From: Planctomycetota bacterium
Lineage (GTDB): Bacteria; Planctomycetota; PLA2; JAEUHO01
Assembly (NCBI GenBank): GCA_026647295.1
Contig: JAPKHB010000216.1
Location: forward strand, 1-6,722
Direction: 5' to 3'
DNA length: 6,722 bases
Positions within the stretch are counted from its first letter, which is position 1. Each line of letters opens with the position of its first letter. Shown here piece by piece: positions 1 through 5,787 of the stretch. The notes under the pieces are model-generated. The model was not told the origin of the DNA and searched no databases. It saw nothing but the letters and a program-made list of their open reading frames with translations. The position numbers and the translations under genes were made by a program.

Positions 1-109
1 CCTACCCGAGCCTGAAATGATCTAATATAAGGAGTCGCGCCCCAATGCACATGTTCTGGGTGTACATAGGTATGGGGACGCGGGGCTATTGAGAGGAGCC
101 GACCCGGGG
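1..109 (+). promoter_or_regulatory. Upstream region of the kinase gene, candidate promoter/leader
   Basis: This short stretch is clearly more AT-rich than the rest of the window. It contains a TAATAT box at 23-28 and a TACATA at 63-68, either of which could be a -10 element, but neither has a convincing -35 partner in view. A 15-codon ORF (ATG 45 to TGA 90-92) lies here, with GGAG at 31-34 ten bases before its ATG. The kinase's own ribosome binding site, AGGAG at 94-98, follows directly. The promoter reading is weak. The composition change and the ribosome binding site are what the sequence shows. Confidence 0.25.
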
Positions 110-2275
110 ATGGCGGGCGAAGCTTCGGTCGAACCCTATCGCAGCATCTGCCTTCAGAAAGGGTATCTCACGCCGGCCCAGGCGGACGAGATGGTGGCCC
201 TGCGCCAACAGATCACCACGCAATTCGGCATCGAAACTGCTTTCCTGGAACTCTGCGAGAAGAAAGGCCTGCTGACGGCCGAGCAGGTAAAAGACGTGAA
301 CACGAAGGCCCAGGCGGACACCGCCGGCGCGGCGCACGTCAGTTCGCCGACGCGCCGGGGCTTGAGTTCCATCGCGGGCTTCGAGATCCTCGAGAAGATC
401 GGCGTCGGCGGCATGGGCGCGGTCTTCAAGGGCCGCCAGCGCAGCCTGGACCGCATCGTCGCGATCAAGATCCTCCCGCCGAAACTCGCCAAGAACCCCG
501 TCGCGGTGGAACGCTTCAAGCGCGAGGCGCGCGCCAGCGCCGCACTGAACCATCCCAACATCGTTCAGGGCATCGACGTCGGCGAGGACCAGGGCCTGCA
601 TTACTTCGCCATGGAGTTCATCGACGGCGAGACCGCGCGCCAGCGCATGAAGAGCAAGGGAAAGCTCCCGACCGAGGAAGTGATCGAGATCGGCCGCCAG
701 ACCGCCTTGGCGCTCGCCCACGCCCACGCCAAAGGCCTGATCCACCGCGACATCAAACCCGACAACCTGATGCTGACGCGCCACGGCGACGCCAAGAAGC
801 GCATAGACCTGAAGGTCATTGACTTGGGTCTGGCCCGCAGCACCGACGTCGACGACGCTTCCATGACGCAGGACGGTTCGGCCATCGGCACGCCGCACTA
901 CCTGGCGCCCGAACAGGCCCGCGGCATCAAGGACCTCAAGCCCGCCTGCGACCTGTACGCCCTGGGCGGCACGATGTTCCACCTCGCCACCGGCTACACG
1001 CCGTTCAGCGGCGAGACCAGCGCCGTCGTGATGGCCAAGCACCTCAAGGATCCGGTGCCCGACGCGCGCGCCGTCAACCCCGACGTCCCCGACGACCTCG
1101 CCGCGATCCTGATCAAGCTCCTGCAGAAGGAGCCGCACGCGCGCTACCCTTCGGCCAATGCGCTCGCGGAGGACCTGGAGCGGATCGCGAAAGGCCAGCG
1201 TCCCGAACACGTGACGGTCGTTCAGCGCCGCCGCGCGGGCACGCAGGGCCAGAAACCCGTGCGCGTGCGCGCGGCCTCCGCGAAACTCGAGGACGCGCCG
1301 GCCAAACCGTTCCCGGTCGTGCCGGTTGCGATCGGCGGTGGCGTGCTGCTGGTCGGGCTCCTGATCTTCGTTTTCTCGGGCGGGAGCGAATCGCCGAAGC
1401 GTTCCGACGGGGACCGCACACCGACCGGGCCGGCGCCGGAGAAGACCGAGATCGCCTCGAAGCCGCCCGACAAGCCCGAACCGCCCAAGCCGCCGCCCGG
1501 GCCCACGCCGGAGGAACTGCGGCGCGCCGAGGCCGTGAAGCTCGCCAAGGCCGCTTCTGCGCTGGACCGCGACGCGCCGGAGGACTTCGAACGGATCGAG
1601 GCCGCCTGGAAGGCGGTGCTCGACGCGGCCGACGGCGGCACCGAGGAAGACACCGCGCGCAAGCGGCTCGACGCGATCGGACAGAAGCGCCGGGCGGCAG
1701 CCGACGCGGCGTTGGCGAAGTTCATCGCGGGTATCGAGGAGACCGCGCGGGGCGGCGACTACGACAGCGCGCTGGCTCAATTCGCGAAGTTCGACCCCAA
1801 GCTCTACCACGAGCAGACGCAGGGCAAGCTGGCCGAGGCAGCGGCGCGCATCCGCGATCGAGCGCGCGCCGAAGGCGAGAAGTTGCTCAATGCCGCCGAC
1901 GATCAGAACGCGGCGGGACGCCGCACCGAAGCGCTGGCAGCCTTCCGCGAGGCCGCCGCGTTCAAGTTCAAGGAGACCGCGGAAGCCGCTGCACAGCGCA
2001 TCGTGGCGCTGGAGGCGTTGCTGGAAGCCGATCGGGCCGCCGCGGAACTGGCCTCCGCCGAACGCGTGCGCGGATTCCTGGAGTCGATCCAGAAACTCGT
2101 CATCGCCCACAAATGGGACGACGCGAAGCGGATCTCGGTCTCGAAGCCCCGCACTCGGATCCATGCTTTGAGATCCAACTCGCTGAGGCTGAGGGCGGCT
2201 GGGTTCGCCTGTTCAGTGGAAAGACGGACCCGCGGGGCGATTGGTACTTGCGGGCAGATGACCTTGCCCGTATGA
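110..2275 (+). CDS. Membrane-anchored Ser/Thr protein kinase (Hanks type, PknB-like), C-terminus apparently truncated
   Basis: Predicted to phosphorylate Ser/Thr on unknown cytoplasmic targets. ATG 110 is chosen because AGGAG lies 11 nt upstream; an in-frame TTG at 89 would add 7 residues. From ATG the protein is 721 aa. Residues 1-85 form a helical N-terminal segment of unknown function. The kinase domain spans about 91-357: Gly-rich loop IGVGGMGAV at 97-105, VAIK lysine K120, catalytic HRDIKPDN with D214 and N219, DLG (238-240) instead of DFG, then GTPHYLAPEQ. All essential catalytic residues are present, so it should be active. A Val/Leu/Gly-rich membrane helix lies at about 402-422. A Pro/Lys-rich linker and Ala/Glu-rich, TPR-like helices follow, probably outside the cytoplasmic membrane. 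Family character ends near residue 675-685 (about base 2150). The remaining ~40 residues, rich in Arg, Ser and Leu, look like out-of-frame read-through into the next region. The true C-terminus has probably been lost. Confidence 0.9.
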   Translation: MAGEASVEPYRSICLQKGYLTPAQADEMVALRQQITTQFGIETAFLELCEKKGLLTAEQVKDVNTKAQADTAGAAHVSSPTRRGLSSIAGFEILEKIGVGGMGAVFKGRQRSLDRIVAIKILPPKLAKNPVAVERFKREARASAALNHPNIVQGIDVGEDQGLHYFAMEFIDGETARQRMKSKGKLPTEEVIEIGRQTALALAHAHAKGLIHRDIKPDNLMLTRHGDAKKRIDLKVIDLGLARSTDVDDASMTQDGSAIGTPHYLAPEQARGIKDLKPACDLYALGGTMFHLATGYTPFSGETSAVVMAKHLKDPVPDARAVNPDVPDDLAAILIKLLQKEPHARYPSANALAEDLERIAKGQRPEHVTVVQRRRAGTQGQKPVRVRAASAKLEDAPAKPFPVVPVAIGGGVLLVGLLIFVFSGGSESPKRSDGDRTPTGPAPEKTEIASKPPDKPEPPKPPPGPTPEELRRAEAVKLAKAASALDRDAPEDFERIEAAWKAVLDAADGGTEEDTARKRLDAIGQKRRAAADAALAKFIAGIEETARGGDYDSALAQFAKFDPKLYHEQTQGKLAEAAARIRDRARAEGEKLLNAADDQNAAGRRTEALAAFREAAAFKFKETAEAAAQRIVALEALLEADRAAAELASAERVRGFLESIQKLVIAHKWDDAKRISVSKPRTRIHALRSNSLRLRAAGFACSVERRTRGAIGTCGQMTLPV

Positions 2276-2466
2276 CGCCGGAGCAAGTCATGACTCGCTG
2301 GGGCCTCCCTACCCCTCCAGACCAGGTCGTTCCTGTCGTCTTCAGTCGAGGTGCGAGGTTCTACGAGAGCCCAGCGGCGCGGACGTCGTTCGGTGCGGGT
2401 GGGGGACTGCAGCGGGAGTTCATTGGCGGAGAGGTTACCCTCGGGCGTGCGCGCCCTTGGCCCTAG
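2113..2466 (+). pseudogene. C-terminal fragment of a polymorphic-toxin-like domain, N-terminus missing
   Basis: This frame takes over where the kinase frame loses character. Residues from about 18 (base 2164) onward look like a real domain: FEIQLAEAEGGWVRLFSGK, then WYLRADDLARMTPEQVM, then a PDQVVPVVFSRGARFYES strand pattern and GAGGGLQREF before a TAG stop. The pattern 'W..RA.D...LTP.Q....LPTPP..VV.V....G......A...GAGGG.Q.E' recalls the C-terminal domains of secreted RHS/haemagglutinin-type polymorphic toxins. I make that comparison from memory, and the catalytic chemistry is not recognisable. The ATG at 2113 lies inside kinase-derived sequence and has no Shine-Dalgarno, so it is probably not a real start. 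The carrier and N-terminal portion of the gene are absent, hence the pseudogene call. An alternative is a domain carried on the kinase polypeptide and separated from it by one indel. Confidence 0.45.
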
Positions 2467-2476
2467 GAGGTGACGC

Positions 2477-2815
2477 TTGCACTTCGACATACAGGGCAGT
2501 ACGGTCCGAACGGGCACCGGTGCCACACGGGATTTCGGGCGGCGGATTAGGCGGGCAGTCGATCTCGGCCCCATTCTCGTAGTGCTCTTGGATCCCGATG
2601 ATGGCCCTGGCACTTCCGAGAATGTGTACGCCCTGGACGCATCGGCGCGGCTCGTCTGGCGCGTGCAAGCCCGCCAGTTCCCTAATGGGCGGACTCCATA
2701 CTCTCAGATTAGCCGTACCGATGAGGGCGCCATTGAGGCTTGGAATCCATGTGGCGTGATGGTTGTGTTGAACCCTCGCGATGGCAGGATCATCCACTCG
2801 TACTTGTCCAAGTGA
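2477..2815 (+). CDS. Small hypothetical protein, possible immunity partner of the upstream toxin-like fragment
   Basis: A 112-aa acidic-to-neutral soluble protein with no signal peptide or membrane helix. The start is TTG 2477, supported by a strong Shine-Dalgarno AGGAGG at 2465-2470 with a 6-nt spacer. The Shine-Dalgarno overlaps the stop codon of the toxin-like frame (TAG 2464-2466), so the two genes were built as a coupled pair. It has alternating strands (ILVVLLDPDD, VYALDASARLVWRVQA, GVMVVLNPRDGRII) ending in SYLSK. This resembles small beta-rich proteins with a 'vvvLldP...nv.a.d..g.l.W.v......Y......g....n......ldp..G.i' pattern, which are commonly orphan or accessory genes. No catalytic motif is visible. 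The immunity role is inferred from position and coupling only. Confidence 0.6.
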   Translation: MHFDIQGSTVRTGTGATRDFGRRIRRAVDLGPILVVLLDPDDGPGTSENVYALDASARLVWRVQARQFPNGRTPYSQISRTDEGAIEAWNPCGVMVVLNPRDGRIIHSYLSK

Positions 2816-3284
2816 GCGCAGTCCCGCGCGGGGCGCGCGAGCTGGCGGAGTCATGCGCGGGCCCTTCTCCGTGTCGGCGCTCCGTGTCAGTGCTCCCTGG
2901 CAGACCGAACGGCACGTTTCTGACCAGTTCTCGTCAGGCGCGGGGGCACGGGACGTGGCCAGCGGCGGGCTTGGCGAGGCGGGAGGACGGCCTATCCCAG
3001 GCGCCGGCGTCGGTCGGAACGCCCCGGGCAGGCCGTCGCCCCGGGGGTGGGGCGGAGCGGCGTTCACGGACTGGCCCGTCCGTCCCCCGGCCACGGGCGC
3101 GCCCTGGCCCCGCCGGACCGCCTCCCAACCCGCCGGTCCCACTCCCGCCACCGGCGCCCCCACGGGCCAACCTGGGCGCCCCTTGCGGCCCCGGGGCCGG
3201 GACGCGCGGACGTGCCATGGCACCCCTGTAGGGGCTCGAATTCGGCCCTTTGTGCAATTTCCGTCACAGGGGCCTTGGGCGTCG
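2816..3284. other. Gene-less, very GC-rich stretch between the toxin-like cassette and the attachment site
   Basis: ORFs here read as low-complexity Pro/Arg/Gly/Ala in every frame and lack Shine-Dalgarno-supported starts, so I see no real gene. The stretch contains a short tandem repeat (2867-2903) and a spaced inverted repeat GACGGCCT/AGGCCGTC (2986-2993 and 3030-3037). It also has the palindrome GTGCCATGGCAC (3212-3223), directly followed by a CCCC-TGTA-GGGG hairpin at 3223-3234. None has the U-tract of a classical terminator. If the region left of the tRNA fragment is an element arm, some of these could be protein-binding sites, but nothing shows that directly. Confidence 0.5.
2867..2903. 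repeat. 13-bp tandem repeat, about 2.8 imperfect copies
   Basis: CTCCGTGTCGGCG (2867-2879) is followed at once by CTCCGTGTCAGTG (2880-2892) and a degenerate third copy CTCCCTGGCAG (2893-2903). The first two copies match at 11 of 13 positions. No function is evident. Confidence 0.55.
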
Positions 3285-3317
3285 GTCGTAAGTCCTTGTG
3301 GGGGCGCGACTTACGAC
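3285..3317. repeat. Perfect 10-bp inverted repeat beside the tRNA fragment
   Basis: GTCGTAAGTC at 3285-3294 and its exact reverse complement at 3308-3317 are separated by 13 nt. The right arm ends 9 bp before the anticodon stem of the tRNA fragment. A near-copy, GTCGTGAGT, lies inside the tRNA fragment at 3346-3354. The symmetry and position suggest recombinase or accessory-factor binding rather than a transcript hairpin, because no T-run follows. Confidence 0.6.
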
Positions 3318-3326
3318 TCGGGGCGG

Positions 3327-3376
3327 TCAGCCTTCCAAGCTGAATGTCGTGAGTTCGAATCTCATCGGGCGCTCCA
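3327..3376 (+). tRNA. 3' half of tRNA-Gly(UCC), partial gene
   Basis: Anticodon arm: stem TCAGC (3327-3331), loop CTTCCAA with anticodon TCC (3334-3336), stem GCTGA (3339-3343). Variable loop: ATGTC. T arm: GTGAG, loop TTCGAAT, CTCAT (3349-3365). Acceptor 3' strand: CGGGCGC (3366-3372), discriminator T, and an encoded CCA (3374-3376). The matching acceptor 5' strand would read GCGCCCG followed by a D arm. The 26 bases before the anticodon stem hold neither, so this is a fragment and not a functional tRNA. Fragments of this kind are left by, or carried in, elements that integrate into tRNA genes. Confidence 0.85.
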
Positions 3377-3391
3377 TCCTTTCTTCGTCCC

Positions 3392-3486
3392 GTTGCGCCC
3401 TGTTGCGCTTCCTCGCACGAACGGGCGCGTTTGGCGAGTTCGCGCGGCTGACCCCGCAGACGCCCCAAAGTGCAGGAAAGCGCAAC
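3392..3486. repeat. GTTGCGC direct and inverted repeats between the tRNA fragment and the integrase gene
   Basis: GTTGCGC occurs directly repeated at 3392-3398 and 3402-3408. The 17-bp segment at 3402-3418 recurs almost perfectly as an inverted copy at 3470-3486: GTTGCGCTTCCTCGCAC against the reverse complement GTTGCGCTTTCCTGCAC. Repeats of this size, 15 to 110 bp from a tRNA core and next to int, match arm-type binding sites of tyrosine recombinases. That functional reading is inference. Confidence 0.55.
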
Positions 3487-3556
3487 GAAACGACGCTGGA
3501 CCGTCTCAACTGGCGACACAAGTCACGCAGCCTTTGCGTCCCAAGTCGACGCGCCG

Positions 3557-4804
3557 CTACCCCCGCGCGCGGCGCCCCTGCCGGTCCCAGGTCCGCAGCG
3601 GCTCAACCGGCCGGCCCGGGCGACGCTTGGGCACGGTCGCCTTCGGCAGCGGCAGCGCCGCCACCGCGCCCTTCACATCCACCAGCGCCAGGTCGGTGTA
3701 GCGCGCCATCGTCGTCTCGATCGAGGCGTGCCGGGCCAGGGCCTGGGCCACGCGCGGGTGCGTGCCCCCCATGGCGAGCCAGCTCACGAAGGTCGTGCGC
3801 AGGGCGTGGAAGTCGACCACCCGGCCGCCCTCGTCCTCGCGCGGGATCCCCGCCGCCTGAAGGTCCGCCCAGAAGGTGCGGATCGTTGGAAACGCCCCCG
3901 GGGGCACGACCCGGTCCGTTGGCGCGGCGCCGGCGGGCCGCTGGCTCCCCAGCGTCGCCGCAAGGCCCGGGTGCAGCGGCACGGACTGGTCCCGGCGGGA
4001 CTTGGCCGAGGCCGCCGGAACGGTCACGCGCTGGCGCGTCAGGTCCACGTCGGCCCAGCGCAGGCGGTGGAGCTCGCCCCGACGCAGCCCGGTCCCCAGG
4101 GCCAGGGCGTAGACGAGCGCCCGGGTCTCGCCCAGGCGCGTGAGCCGCAGGCGCTCCGCGGGCGTTACGCCGGCGTGGATGCGGGCCGCCTCGGCCTGGC
4201 GCAGCGGCCGGTTGCGGGCGGCATCGAGCAGACGTTCGGCCTCCTGCGGGGTCAAGGCCCGGCGCACGTGCCGGCGGTCGGCCTCCTCGTTGAGCGCCTT
4301 TAGGCCCTCGAAGGGGTCGAAGGCGACGCGCCGCGTGGCCAGGAGCCAGGCCCCGAACTGGCGGATCGCCGCCCGGTGGCGGTTCACGGTGCGCGCCCCG
4401 ACGCCTGTGGCCCGGACGCTGGATAGCCGTGCGCTGGCCCGGGCGAGGTCCAGGTCGCCAAGGCGCACGGCGCCTGCCTCGGCGGCGAAGTCCCGCAGGC
4501 ACTTAAGCCGGTCGGCGAGGTAGCGCGCAACCACGCCCCGGGCCCGGAGCGTCTGCGCGAAGTCGCCAAGGTGCTCCTCCAGCGGGCGGTCGTGGCTCGC
4601 GCCGTAGGGGTCGGCGATCCCGGCCCGGCGCAGTTCCTCCCGGCGCAGGCGCTCGGCCGCGATCAGCTCGGCGGCCCGCTTGTCCTTCGTGCCCAGCGAC
4701 TCGTGGAAGCGCCGGCCGCCGACGTAGTACAGCGCCCAGTAGGTCTTGCCCTCGCGCCGCTCGCCCGTCTTGGGGTCCTTCCAGGAGCGTTTGAAGACCT
4801 TCAT
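3557..4804 (-). CDS. int: Tyrosine-type site-specific recombinase (phage-type integrase)
   Basis: A 415-aa integrase predicted to join the element to the host tRNA-Gly site and, with a directionality factor, excise it. Residues 1-75 contain an AP2/arm-binding-like segment (KTYWALYYVGGRRFHESLGTK). Residues about 80-185 are the SAM-like core-binding domain, and about 190-390 the catalytic domain. The active-site set is complete: R241 in GTGLRRGEL, K268 in ASAKSRRDQ, H333 and R336 in DFHALRTTF, H359 in LARHAS and nucleophile Y369 in ARYTDL. The last ~35 residues are a basic, Pro/Arg-rich tail. ATG 4804 has AAGGAGG just upstream with a 4-nt spacer, and it overlaps the stop of the preceding gene (ATGA, 4801-4804), so translation is probably coupled to that operon. 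No clear terminator is seen after the stop at 3557. Confidence 0.96.
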   Translation of the reverse strand: MKVFKRSWKDPKTGERREGKTYWALYYVGGRRFHESLGTKDKRAAELIAAERLRREELRRAGIADPYGASHDRPLEEHLGDFAQTLRARGVVARYLADRLKCLRDFAAEAGAVRLGDLDLARASARLSSVRATGVGARTVNRHRAAIRQFGAWLLATRRVAFDPFEGLKALNEEADRRHVRRALTPQEAERLLDAARNRPLRQAEAARIHAGVTPAERLRLTRLGETRALVYALALGTGLRRGELHRLRWADVDLTRQRVTVPAASAKSRRDQSVPLHPGLAATLGSQRPAGAAPTDRVVPPGAFPTIRTFWADLQAAGIPREDEGGRVVDFHALRTTFVSWLAMGGTHPRVAQALARHASIETTMARYTDLALVDVKGAVAALPLPKATVPKRRPGRPVEPLRTWDRQGRRARG

Positions 4805-5034
4805 CGTGCCTCCTTCAAGCCCGGGTCGGCCTTGAATCCGCGGAAGATCCCTTGGGCGTACAGGCCCCGGTTCGCATGGATCCAGAGCGTCGTGTCCGCG
4901 TAGCCCATGGCGGCGGCGATCCGGGCCACCGCCGGGCGGTCGAGCATGTTCGTGAGGCCCGAGAGCCGGACGGCCTCAAGGCCCTCCAGGACCTCGGGCG
5001 GGACGCGGACGGGGCCGGTGTCGGGGCCCGTCAC
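4801..5034 (-). CDS. Small DUF5049-like phage protein upstream of the integrase
   Basis: The 77-aa protein starts at GTG 5034, chosen because GAGGGGAGG lies about 6 nt upstream and because it overlaps the previous stop as GTGA (5031-5034). An open frame extends further upstream, but there it is Arg/Pro/Gly-rich shadow sequence. The core VPPEVLEGLEAVRLSGLTNM, followed by LDRPAVARIAAAMGY, LWI and GLYAQGIFRGF, matches my memory of DUF5049, a family of short phage/prophage proteins of unknown function. Its stop overlaps the integrase start by 4 nt. A small gene coupled to int could be a recombination directionality factor, but nothing in its sequence shows a winged-helix Xis fold, so that is only a hypothesis. 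Confidence 0.78.
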   Translation of the reverse strand: MTGPDTGPVRVPPEVLEGLEAVRLSGLTNMLDRPAVARIAAAMGYADTTLWIHANRGLYAQGIFRGFKADPGLKEAR

Positions 5035-5264
5035 GGCGCCCTCCCCTCGGCCTTGGCCACGGCGGCCCGCCCCCGGGCCCAGTCGCTCTCGAACGGCCCG
5101 CCGTGGGCCGGGTCGTCGTGGGCGCGCACCAGGGCACGCAGCGCCACCAGCAGATCCTGGGCGGCGCGGTGAAGCGGGCAGGGCTCGGTCGCGTGCTCGA
5201 GCAGGCAGCCCGGGCAACAGCCCGGCGGGACCTTCCGGCCCGGGGGGACGAGGGGGGCCGTCAC
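5031..5264 (-). CDS. 77-aa Cys/His-rich phage-like hypothetical protein
   Basis: The start is GTG 5264, with GGAGGTG 5 nt upstream and a GTGA overlap with the preceding gene (5261-5264). The N-terminal third carries a putative metal-binding cluster C16, C17, C20, H24, C29, H32 (CCPGCLLEHATEPCPLH), compatible with one zinc ion held as C-x2-C-x8-C-x2-H. The rest is helical (AAQDLLVALRALVRAHDD) and ends with FESDWARGRAAVAKAEGRAP, a tail style common in small phage proteins. Function is not recognised. Two Cys-rich small proteins in one operon suggest DNA- or RNA-binding accessory roles, but this is inference. Confidence 0.7.
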   Translation of the reverse strand: MTAPLVPPGRKVPPGCCPGCLLEHATEPCPLHRAAQDLLVALRALVRAHDDPAHGGPFESDWARGRAAVAKAEGRAP

Positions 5265-5515
5265 CGGGCACCTCCGTCGGCGTCGAAGCCCGTCTGGGCG
5301 AGTTCGCACGTGAGGTCCGCGCCCTCCGCGAGCGCGAGCGCCCGCCGCAGGTGCCGTTCGAGTTCCCGGCTCAACCCGCGGGCGAGGCCGGCCTCGCCGC
5401 GTTCGGCCGCCGCGCGCATCTCGGCGGCGGCGATCCCCGCCGCGAAGGCGAGGGACTCGACGGTGGTGGCGAGCGCGGCCGTCGTGGCCAGCGCCGGGTG
5501 CGGGGCGCGCGTCAC
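5261..5515 (-). CDS. 84-aa helical hypothetical protein
   Basis: The start is GTG 5515, with a GGGGGGTG Shine-Dalgarno just upstream and a 4-nt overlap with the preceding stop (5512-5515). The protein is Ala/Glu/Arg-rich and almost entirely helical. A first helix runs through ALATTVESLAFAAGIAAAEM, and a second, amphipathic and charged, through GLSRELERHLRRALALAEGA, ending in ELAQTGFDADGGAR. It has no membrane-length hydrophobic run, cysteine motif or catalytic signature. I do not recognise the family. Coding status rests on start signals, coupling on both sides and a consistent frame within the operon. Confidence 0.62.
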   Translation of the reverse strand: MTRAPHPALATTAALATTVESLAFAAGIAAAEMRAAAERGEAGLARGLSRELERHLRRALALAEGADLTCELAQTGFDADGGAR

Positions 5516-5787
5516 CGGGCACCCCCCTTCGGCATCGGCCACCCGTCCGGGCCGGCGACGGCCGTGAGCGTGGTGCAGCGCGACTCGCAGCAAAGAGGCC
5601 CGAGGTCCGCGGGCCACTCGCGCACGTCGGCGAGCGTCACGCGCTCGACCCGCTGGCCCGAGATGTCCCGGCCCGTGTAGAGCGCGCTCATGCCGGCGCA
5701 GGCGCGGCAGATGCGCCGGCCGCCATCAGCCCAGTAGACGGCCCCCTCCTTGAGGATGGGGCGGGGGTCGGTCGTCGGGCGGCTCAC
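5512..5787 (-). CDS. 91-aa Cys-rich hypothetical protein, putative zinc binder
   Basis: The start is GTG 5787, overlapping the stop of the DUF2924-like gene as GTGA (5784-5787), with GGCGGTG upstream. Cysteines C27 and C30 (ICRACAG) and C66, C67 and C71 (LCCESRC) give a two-knuckle arrangement suitable for one zinc ion. The knuckles are separated by about 36 residues that include SALYTGRDISGQRVERV. There is no signal peptide or membrane helix, so it should act in the cytoplasm. Layouts with paired CxxC-like knuckles are frequent in small phage regulatory proteins, but I cannot assign a family. It ends in MPKGGAR, where the codons also form the ribosome binding site of the next gene. Confidence 0.7.
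   Translation of the reverse strand: MSRPTTDPRPILKEGAVYWADGGRRICRACAGMSALYTGRDISGQRVERVTLADVREWPADLGPLCCESRCTTLTAVAGPDGWPMPKGGAR

Larger units (their letters stand above)
3285..3486. other. Candidate attachment site (attP-like) of the adjacent tyrosine recombinase
   Basis: The span combines a 3' tRNA-Gly fragment (3327-3376), which is the usual core for tRNA-targeting integrases, with flanking repeats on both sides: the GTCGTAAGTC pair on the left and GTTGCGC repeats on the right. The integrase gene ends at 3557, only about 180 bp away. The anticodon stem itself (TCAGC, 7-nt loop, GCTGA at 3327-3343) forms the symmetric 5-7-5 arrangement typical of core sites bound by tyrosine recombinases. 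Because no tRNA 5' half is present, the left flank is not the ordinary bacterial attL side. The site is either an attP (circular or phage form), an element-element junction in a tandem array, or an attR with a second element to its right. Confidence 0.6.

Noticed and set aside
86..2164. A 692-codon open frame antisense to the kinase
   Set aside because: It mirrors the kinase codons in high-GC DNA, has Arg/Gly/Leu-rich low-complexity character and no family motif, while the + strand has a full set of kinase motifs.
2100..2170. Programmed -1 frameshift joining kinase and toxin-like frames
   Set aside because: No slippery heptamer or clear downstream structure is visible in the overlap. A breakpoint or ordinary indel is simpler.
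3223..3260. Second T-arm-like sequence (GCTCGAATTC) left of the tRNA fragment
   Set aside because: The flanking bases do not form a 5-bp T stem and no acceptor or CCA follows.
2816..3284. Plus and minus frames in the GC-rich spacer as genes
   Set aside because: Low-complexity composition in all frames, no credible ribosome binding sites and no recognisable motifs.
3327..3450. Circularly permuted tRNA with the 5' half downstream of CCA
   Set aside because: GCGCCC occurs at 3395-3400, but no D arm (GCTC...GAGC) follows and the final acceptor base does not match. The repeats there explain the similarity.
3064..3521. Minus-strand frames containing DEIRTHDIQLG and MRFELTTFSLEG
   Set aside because: These are the well-known spurious peptides produced by translating the antisense of tRNA genes. 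They come from the tRNA-Gly fragment and confirm it rather than indicate proteins.
3298..4523. Several long plus-strand frames over the integrase region
   Set aside because: They are Arg/Pro/Ala-rich shadows of the integrase, which has all its catalytic residues on the minus strand.
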